Assembly (NCBI GenBank): GCA_964471535.1
Contig: CAYYHA010000242.1
Span: forward strand, 1-6,437
Reading direction: 5' to 3'
Source of the DNA: CAYYHA01 sp964471535
Lineage (GTDB): Bacteria > Myxococcota > Myxococcia > SLRQ01
DNA length: 6,437 nucleotides
Under the pieces are notes generated by a model, which did no database searches, had not been told where the DNA came from, and saw nothing but the letters and a program-made list of their open reading frames with translations. Shown piece after piece: positions 3,601 to 6,437 of this stretch. Position 1 is the stretch's first letter. Every line of letters starts with the position of its first letter. The translations under genes and the position numbers were made by a program.

Positions 3601-6437
3601 GGCACGCGCGCGGGCAGCTACCTGTTCCGGGCCAGCCTGGCGGGAGTCTCCGGCTCGCCGATCGACTTTGGTGCCACGGCGACGCCGGCGGCGCCGGCCT
3701 CGATACAGGTCACCGGACTGCCCGGGACGGTGACCGCCGGCCAGAGCCAGACCCTCACGGTGGAGATCGTCGATGCCTACGGCAACCGCGTCACCGACTA
3801 CAGCGGTACGATCACCTTCAGCAGTGACGATCCCCAGGCGATCCTTCCCGCCGACTACACCTTCACTCCCGCCGACGGCGGCATCGCCACCTTCACCGTG
3901 GAGCTGCGCACGGCCGGCGCCCATACCGTGACCGTGACCGACACGGCGGATGGGACGGTGACGGGCAGCGATGGCACCACGGTCACCCCGGCGGCCCCCA
4001 CCGCTCTCGTCTACGTGACCCCCGGCCGCAGTATCGAGGCGGGGCAGTGCTCGGCGGCAGTGACGCTCGAGGCCCGCGACGCCTACGGCAACACCTCCGC
4101 CGTCGCCGCGGACACGCCCATCGGCCTCGCCGCGACGCCGTCCGGGCTCACCTTCTTCGGCGACTCGGGGTGCAGCTCGGACCTGATGGGGACGGCGACG
4201 ATCCCCGCCGGCTCGGCGCAGGTGAGCTTCTACTTCTCGGGGACGCAGACGTCGCTCTACGACGTGACGGCGAGCGGCCTCGGAACGAGCGCCGTGCAGG
4301 GCGAGGCCGTCACCCCCGCGCCGCCCGATCGCCTGGTGATCGTCACCCCAGCTCGGACCGTGACCGCGGGCGCATGCTCGCAAGCGGTGCAGGCGCGCTT
4401 CGAGGATCCCTATGGAAACGAGAGCCCGGTGCCCACCGACACCCTCGTGACCTTCACCTCGACCTCGCCGACCACCTTCTTCTTCCGGGACAGCACCTGC
4501 GGCACGAGCACCGCCGGCCGAACGGTCCGCGCCGGCCAGTCCCGGGTTGCCCTCTGGTTCTCGGACCAGACGGCGGGTTCGGTCACCGTCACCCTCTCGG
4601 CGACGGGCTACGCCTCCGACGCGCAGACGGAGACCATTCAGCCGGCAGCGCCCTCGCAGACGGTCTTCGTCACCGCTGCGCACACGATCGTCGCTGGCAC
4701 GTGTTCGGGGGTGCTCACGATCGAGGTCCAGGACGCCTACGGCAATCCCGCTCCGGTGGCCGGTGACACCACCGTGAGCTTCGGGTCCGACTCGCAGGGG
4801 ACCACCTTCTACGAGAGCGCCGGGTGCGGCGGGCCGGCGGTTGGATCGGCGACGATCCCCGCCGGCTCGACGCGCCTCGACTTCTACTTCAGCGATACCG
4901 TGGCGGGCTCACCGACGCTCACCGCCACGCCGGGCGGCCTCGCTCCGGCCTCACAGCAGCAGACGGTCACGCCGGGAACAGCCGCCACCCTGGAGGTCAG
5001 TGGCATTCCGTCGCCGGTGCGCGCCCTGGATCTCGTCGACGTGCAGGTGACCGCCCGCGACACCTACGGCAACGTCGCCACCGGATACCTGGGCACGGTG
5101 ACCTTCACGAGTAGCGATGCGTCGGCGGGGCTGCCTGCGGACTACACCTTTACGGCCGGAGATGCCGGCGTCCATCTCTTCAGCTCCGCACTCAACTTCG
5201 TGGTCGCAGGCACGCAGAGCGTGACCGCCACCGACGTCGCCGACGGTGCCATCACCGGGACGCAGACCGGCATCCTGGTCACTGGTGCCGACATGAACAG
5301 CACCGTCACCGCGATGCCCTCGGTGGTGCAGGCCGACGGGGTCGACACCGCCACGGTGACCGTCTTCCTCGACGATGGACAGCCCGCGCCCGTCGTCGGG
5401 GCCAACGTGGCGGTGAGCAGCACCCTGGGGACCGTCAACTCGGTGGTCGACAACGGAAACGGCACCTACACCACGACGGTGCGCTCGACCACGGCGGGCA
5501 CGGCCACCGTGGGCTTCACGGCCGAGGGGCTCTCTTTCAGCGCGACGGCGACGGTGGACTTCAACGCCGCGCCGGTGGCCAGCGCGGTCGCCGATGCAGA
5601 GGCCTTCCCCTTCGACACCCTCGTGCTCGATGCTTCGGGGAGCACCGATCCCGACGGAGACTCGCTCACCTACCTGTGGACTGCAACCCGGGACGGCAAC
5701 CCGGTTGCCGGCTTCGCCCCCTGGGCAACCCGCACCTCACAGTCCAGCGCCACCGGTGCGACCGCGGTCTTTTACGTCGACCAGCCGGGCACCTACGTCT
5801 TCACCGTCGTCGTCAGCGACGGCCGCGGCGGCAGTGACACGGCGACCGCCACCACCACGGTGCCGAGCTTCGCCCTCGTGAGCTATGGCGGGAGTTCTCC
5901 CCGGGACACCCGGGCCCTCGCCGTGCGCCCCAGCGACGGCTACGTATTCATGGGCACCAACGGGAACGGGGGGCAGGTCTATCGCCCCGACCAAAGCGAC
6001 GTGGTCGACCTTGGCTGTCTCTCGGGCAACAATGCATTCGCAGTTGCGGTCGACGGGGCGGGCACCCCCTATTTCGCCTTCGACGATGCGCCGGCGCTCG
6101 ACCGGCTGGACAGCTTTGCTCCTGGATCGTGCAGCGTCACGCAGGCCACGCCACAGGCGAGCAATGGGACTAATCCGACGAAGACCCGAGATCTCACGGT
6201 GGGTGGCGGCGGGCTCTACCTCGCGACCAACAGGGACCTCTTCTTCTTCGATCCCGCCACCGATGCCTTCACCGAGTACGAGTTTGCTGCCTTCGGTGCC
6301 GACAACGACTATGCAGGGGTGCGGATCGATCCGGACGGCAAGCTGTGGCTCGCCAGCCGGACGGCCCCGTCGACCGATGGGATCCTCACCACGGCCCTGC
6401 CGCCGGATGCCAACGCGCCCCGCATCGACCTGGATCC
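571..6437 (+). CDS. Giant PKD/Ig-like repeat surface lipoprotein with C-terminal beta-propeller (3' end outside window)
   Basis: One frame runs from ATG 571 to the window edge, 1955 codons without a stop. Residues 1-17 are a signal peptide with lipobox LCGC; Cys18 would be lipidated. Glu19 follows, so under the enterobacterial +2 rule it is not retained at the inner membrane, and an outer-membrane or surface location is likely. Domains in order: five PKD/K319-like (about 27-506); Big_1-like A-D (507-936); Ig-like E (937-1042) and F (1043-1143); three 109-residue cysteine-paired repeats G-I (1144-1470); F-like J (1471-1574); A-like K (1575-1665); PKD 6 (1666-1766); and a propeller from 1767 on, truncated by the edge. 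These families form adhesive or structural stalks, so an adhesin or display role is inferred. No enzyme motif was seen. Residues 591-1870 contain no lysine. The gene has its own ribosome binding site and probably its own promoter. The exact ligand and family are unknown. Confidence 0.93.
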   Translation, partial: MRARAIILAAAVLLLCGCEAEVGSHPQPVAVASADHYVLVETPVELDGSASYVPGNPDAELEYRWEVVAPTGGEAHLESAKKPVALLRAQAGGLYVVRLTVSYQGRESDPDYVNVRVLEANDPPVADAGPAQEVDPEANVVLSGLGSYDPNGDSLAYSWRQISGEPVELEAAGRGQVRFVAPKAVQILEFGLTVTDLFGAESAESTVVVRVRDLPPKAVVVGPAQANELATVVLDGSESYDPNGDPVDAWRWTQISGPPIFFDNPSSPNPAFQVPSFAGQVDPIVVSLVVSAAGSDSEAVTHRIELSDTVNEPPVADAGLDRTVDEDVTVTLDGSGSSDPNGDPITYAWAQISGPLVQLSDPSSPTPELTTPRVVEDTLLEFQLLVRDGRGSSSSDVVEILVANTLNEPPVADAGDPRVVPVLTPVTLQGAASDPNPQDTITSWQWTQTAGEAVALAGADTPTPSFTTPATPQTLEFQLVVSDGKDPSAPDTVTVVVGTGEWDPTRSTIEVADPELLVGGAETTVVTVTLRDAGGNALPGQAVTLTSDLGTLLGTVVDHGDGTYTQTLQTGTVAGTATVGFAVDGTPSPKSATVRFLAAAPDGSIPMVALPTDINADGMERSTITAGPVTDAFGNPVNDGELLTVSTDLGTLLPPDADPATPGLQVATMGGTASFELQAATVTGTATVSAASVRGNASGSVQVGFSAGLPTGTIVLTPADPTLTADGVSSTTVSSSVITDANGNAVPDGTRVTVYADTGPVPGSIATPDLDPSLPGVQIETTNGTVTFTVVAGTTAGTMTVAAATVQGSASGSTDLTLLPGPPAGAIPLAAAPDPIVVTGTSSPNPDRTTVTGGPVVDAHGNTVADGTLITVSSDLGTMILTPDASPVLVGHQVATASGIFTFEVQAGTTPGTATVSASAGAANGTTTFQIDPGPPATLAYVSGDGQSAVVATALPAPFVVRVSDRYGNPVSGVTVAYAVVSEPPGATGTSIPATAPTDASGEARNTGTLGTRAGSYLFRASLAGVSGSPIDFGATATPAAPASIQVTGLPGTVTAGQSQTLTVEIVDAYGNRVTDYSGTITFSSDDPQAILPADYTFTPADGGIATFTVELRTAGAHTVTVTDTADGTVTGSDGTTVTPAAPTALVYVTPGRSIEAGQCSAAVTLEARDAYGNTSAVAADTPIGLAATPSGLTFFGDSGCSSDLMGTATIPAGSAQVSFYFSGTQTSLYDVTASGLGTSAVQGEAVTPAPPDRLVIVTPARTVTAGACSQAVQARFEDPYGNESPVPTDTLVTFTSTSPTTFFFRDSTCGTSTAGRTVRAGQSRVALWFSDQTAGSVTVTLSATGYASDAQTETIQPAAPSQTVFVTAAHTIVAGTCSGVLTIEVQDAYGNPAPVAGDTTVSFGSDSQGTTFYESAGCGGPAVGSATIPAGSTRLDFYFSDTVAGSPTLTATPGGLAPASQQQTVTPGTAATLEVSGIPSPVRALDLVDVQVTARDTYGNVATGYLGTVTFTSSDASAGLPADYTFTAGDAGVHLFSSALNFVVAGTQSVTATDVADGAITGTQTGILVTGADMNSTVTAMPSVVQADGVDTATVTVFLDDGQPAPVVGANVAVSSTLGTVNSVVDNGNGTYTTTVRSTTAGTATVGFTAEGLSFSATATVDFNAAPVASAVADAEAFPFDTLVLDASGSTDPDGDSLTYLWTATRDGNPVAGFAPWATRTSQSSATGATAVFYVDQPGTYVFTVVVSDGRGGSDTATATTTVPSFALVSYGGSSPRDTRALAVRPSDGYVFMGTNGNGGQVYRPDQSDVVDLGCLSGNNAFAVAVDGAGTPYFAFDDAPALDRLDSFAPGSCSVTQATPQASNGTNPTKTRDLTVGGGGLYLATNRDLFFFDPATDAFTEYEFAAFGADNDYAGVRIDPDGKLWLASRTAPSTDGILTTALPPDANAPRIDLD
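649..2088 (+). repeat. Five tandem PKD/K319-type Ig-like domains of the lipoprotein
   Basis: Residues 27-506 hold five units of about 92-100 residues. Units 2-5 start with PPVADAG or a variant (near 122, 215, 312 and 409). Units 2-4 carry the PKD/REJ-type motif SxDPNGD followed by a W and the QISGP/QISGE strand, as in K319-like domains. Unit 1 (LDGSASYVPGNPDAELEYRW) has lost the DPNGD loop, and unit 5 has the altered loop SDPNPQD. The acidic loops may bind calcium, which is inference from the family. The nucleotides 1501-1523 and 1792-1814 are identical, marking close relatedness of units 4 and 5. Confidence 0.85.
2089..3378 (+). repeat. Four Big_1/invasin-like Ig domains (A-D) of the lipoprotein
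   Basis: Residues 507-936 hold four units with the hallmark D-A-x-G-N (at 532, 631, 740 and 858), a following V/L-T-V-x-(S/T)-D-L-G strand (DTG in C) and a GTATVS/GTATVG-type strand near the end. Such domains occur in intimin/invasin-type adhesins and in many bacterial surface lipoproteins. B, C and D carry an extra insert after DLGT/DTG, roughly TPDxDPxxxG, absent from A. Units C and D end in the shared linker PGPP, and B ends in GLP. Confidence 0.8.
3379..3999 (+). repeat. Two further Ig-like domains (E, F) of the lipoprotein
   Basis: Unit E (residues 937-1042) begins ATLAYVSGDGQ and has DRYGNPVSGVTVAY, the pattern of a widespread bacterial Ig-like type in which GDGQ is followed by D-x-x-GNPV. 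Unit F (1043-1143) has DAYGNRVTDYSGTITF and LPADYTFTPADGG, a different Ig-like subtype. Each ends in an Ala-Pro-rich linker (TPAAP). The D-x-x-G-N motif at 965 and 1068 keeps them in register with the neighbouring repeats. Confidence 0.75.
4000..4980 (+). repeat. Three exact-length 109-residue repeats (G, H, I), each with one cysteine pair
   Basis: Units G (1144-1252, nt 4000-4326), H (1253-1361, nt 4327-4653) and I (1362-1470, nt 4654-4980) are each exactly 109 residues (327 bases). Each has AGxCS at the start and a second cysteine exactly 41 residues later: 1160/1201, 1269/1310, 1378/1419. Shared signatures are VTP/VTA near the start, D-(A/P)-YGN, a TxFF or TTFY strand before the second cysteine, and a (F/W)(Y/F)FS-type strand after the AG(S/Q) turn. 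Units G and I also share the ATIPAGS string. Disulfides are inferred from the pairing. The DNA has diverged more than the protein spacing, so the duplication is not recent. Confidence 0.88.
4981..5565 (+). repeat. Two Ig-like domains (J, K) resembling F and A
   Basis: Unit J (residues 1471-1574) shares LPADYTFT and the D-x-YGN motif (1497-1501) with unit F, which lies on the other side of the cysteine-paired trio. Unit K (1575-1665) has DNGNGTYTTTV and AGTATVGF, closely matching DHGDGTYTQTL and AGTATVGF of unit A. K lacks the D-x-x-G-N motif and has LDDGQPAPVVG in that place. Both look intact, and neither contains cysteine. Confidence 0.75.
5566..5868 (+). repeat. Sixth PKD domain of the lipoprotein
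   Basis: Residues 1666-1766 show the PKD pattern: AAPVASAV, then LDASGSTDPDGDSLTYLW (DPDGD at 1693-1697), and finally GTYVFTVVVSDGRGGSDTA. It is closer to the canonical PKD form (DPDGD, VSDGRGG) than the N-terminal array and lacks the QISGP strand. It separates the Ig-like stalk from the propeller. Confidence 0.85.
5869..6437 (+). other. Start of a C-terminal beta-propeller domain (truncated by window edge)
   Basis: Residues 1767-1955 show at least four blade-like repeats: RALAVRPSDGYVFMGT, AFAVAVDGAGTPYFAF, RDLTVGGGGLYLAT and AGVRIDPDGKLWLAS. Their aligned strand positions (1785, 1827, 1877, 1919) are 42-50 residues apart. The pattern 'hydrophobic strand, D-x-x-G, then L-W/Y-x-A' is that of NHL, Vgb or two-component-regulator propellers. 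The FFFDPATDAFTEYEF strand also fits. Cys1816 and Cys1854 may pair. The remaining blades and the stop lie outside the window. Binding partner and any catalysis are unknown. Confidence 0.65.

Noticed and set aside
3007..4683. Antisense open frame of 558 codons on the - strand
   Set aside because: It is rich in Arg, Gly, His and Asp with no recognisable domain. It lies wholly opposite the lipoprotein frame, whose repeats and cysteine spacing are clearly meaningful. Long antisense frames are expected in very GC-rich coding DNA.
4047..4766. + strand open frame of 239 codons in another frame
   Set aside because: It is an Arg/Gly/His-rich shadow over the cysteine-paired repeats, with no ribosome binding site or domain.
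4000..4980. 327-base periodicity as a CRISPR or DNA-level repeat array
   Set aside because: The periodicity is at protein level; the nucleotide copies are diverged and in frame, with no short identical repeats separated by unique spacers.
6432..6437. Window ends exactly in GGATCC, suggesting a BamHI-cloned end
   Set aside because: Other GGATCC sites occur inside (74-79, 1576-1601) and the window does not begin with one, so coincidence is likely.

Overview
The window is very G+C rich (about two thirds by eye), with strong G/C preference at third codon positions and arginine far outnumbering lysine. It looks like a free-living, high-GC Gram-negative bacterium. A myxobacterial or other deltaproteobacterial-type host fits best, because long lipoproteins built from PKD and Ig-like repeats are common there. 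This is inference; no marker gene is present.

Layout, all on the + strand: (1) 1-51, the last 16 codons of an unidentified upstream gene. (2) 48-491, a 147-residue J-domain protein whose GTG start overlaps the upstream stop in a GTGA junction. (3) 492-570, a short intergenic region with a possible promoter and a good ribosome binding site. (4) 571 to the window edge, one uninterrupted frame of 1955 codons with no stop, encoding the greater part of a giant surface lipoprotein. About 91% of the window is this single gene.

The lipoprotein starts with a signal peptide and lipobox (Cys18). It continues with five PKD/K319-type domains, a run of Big_1/invasin-like Ig domains carrying a D-x-x-G-N hallmark, a trio of exactly 109-residue repeats each with one cysteine pair, two more Ig-like domains, a sixth PKD domain, and the start of a beta-propeller cut by the window edge. 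I count 17 Ig-fold units. The likely picture is a lipid-anchored stalk tens of nanometres long that displays a propeller away from the membrane. Its ligand is unknown.

The J-domain protein is probably a co-chaperone for an Hsp70. Its N-terminus looks like the amphipathic membrane-binding helix of PspA/Vipp1 proteins. Nothing in the window links it functionally to the lipoprotein, which seems to have its own promoter. The most distinctive signals are the exact 109-residue cysteine-paired triplet, a 1280-residue stretch with no lysine, and a partly mirror-symmetric domain order.
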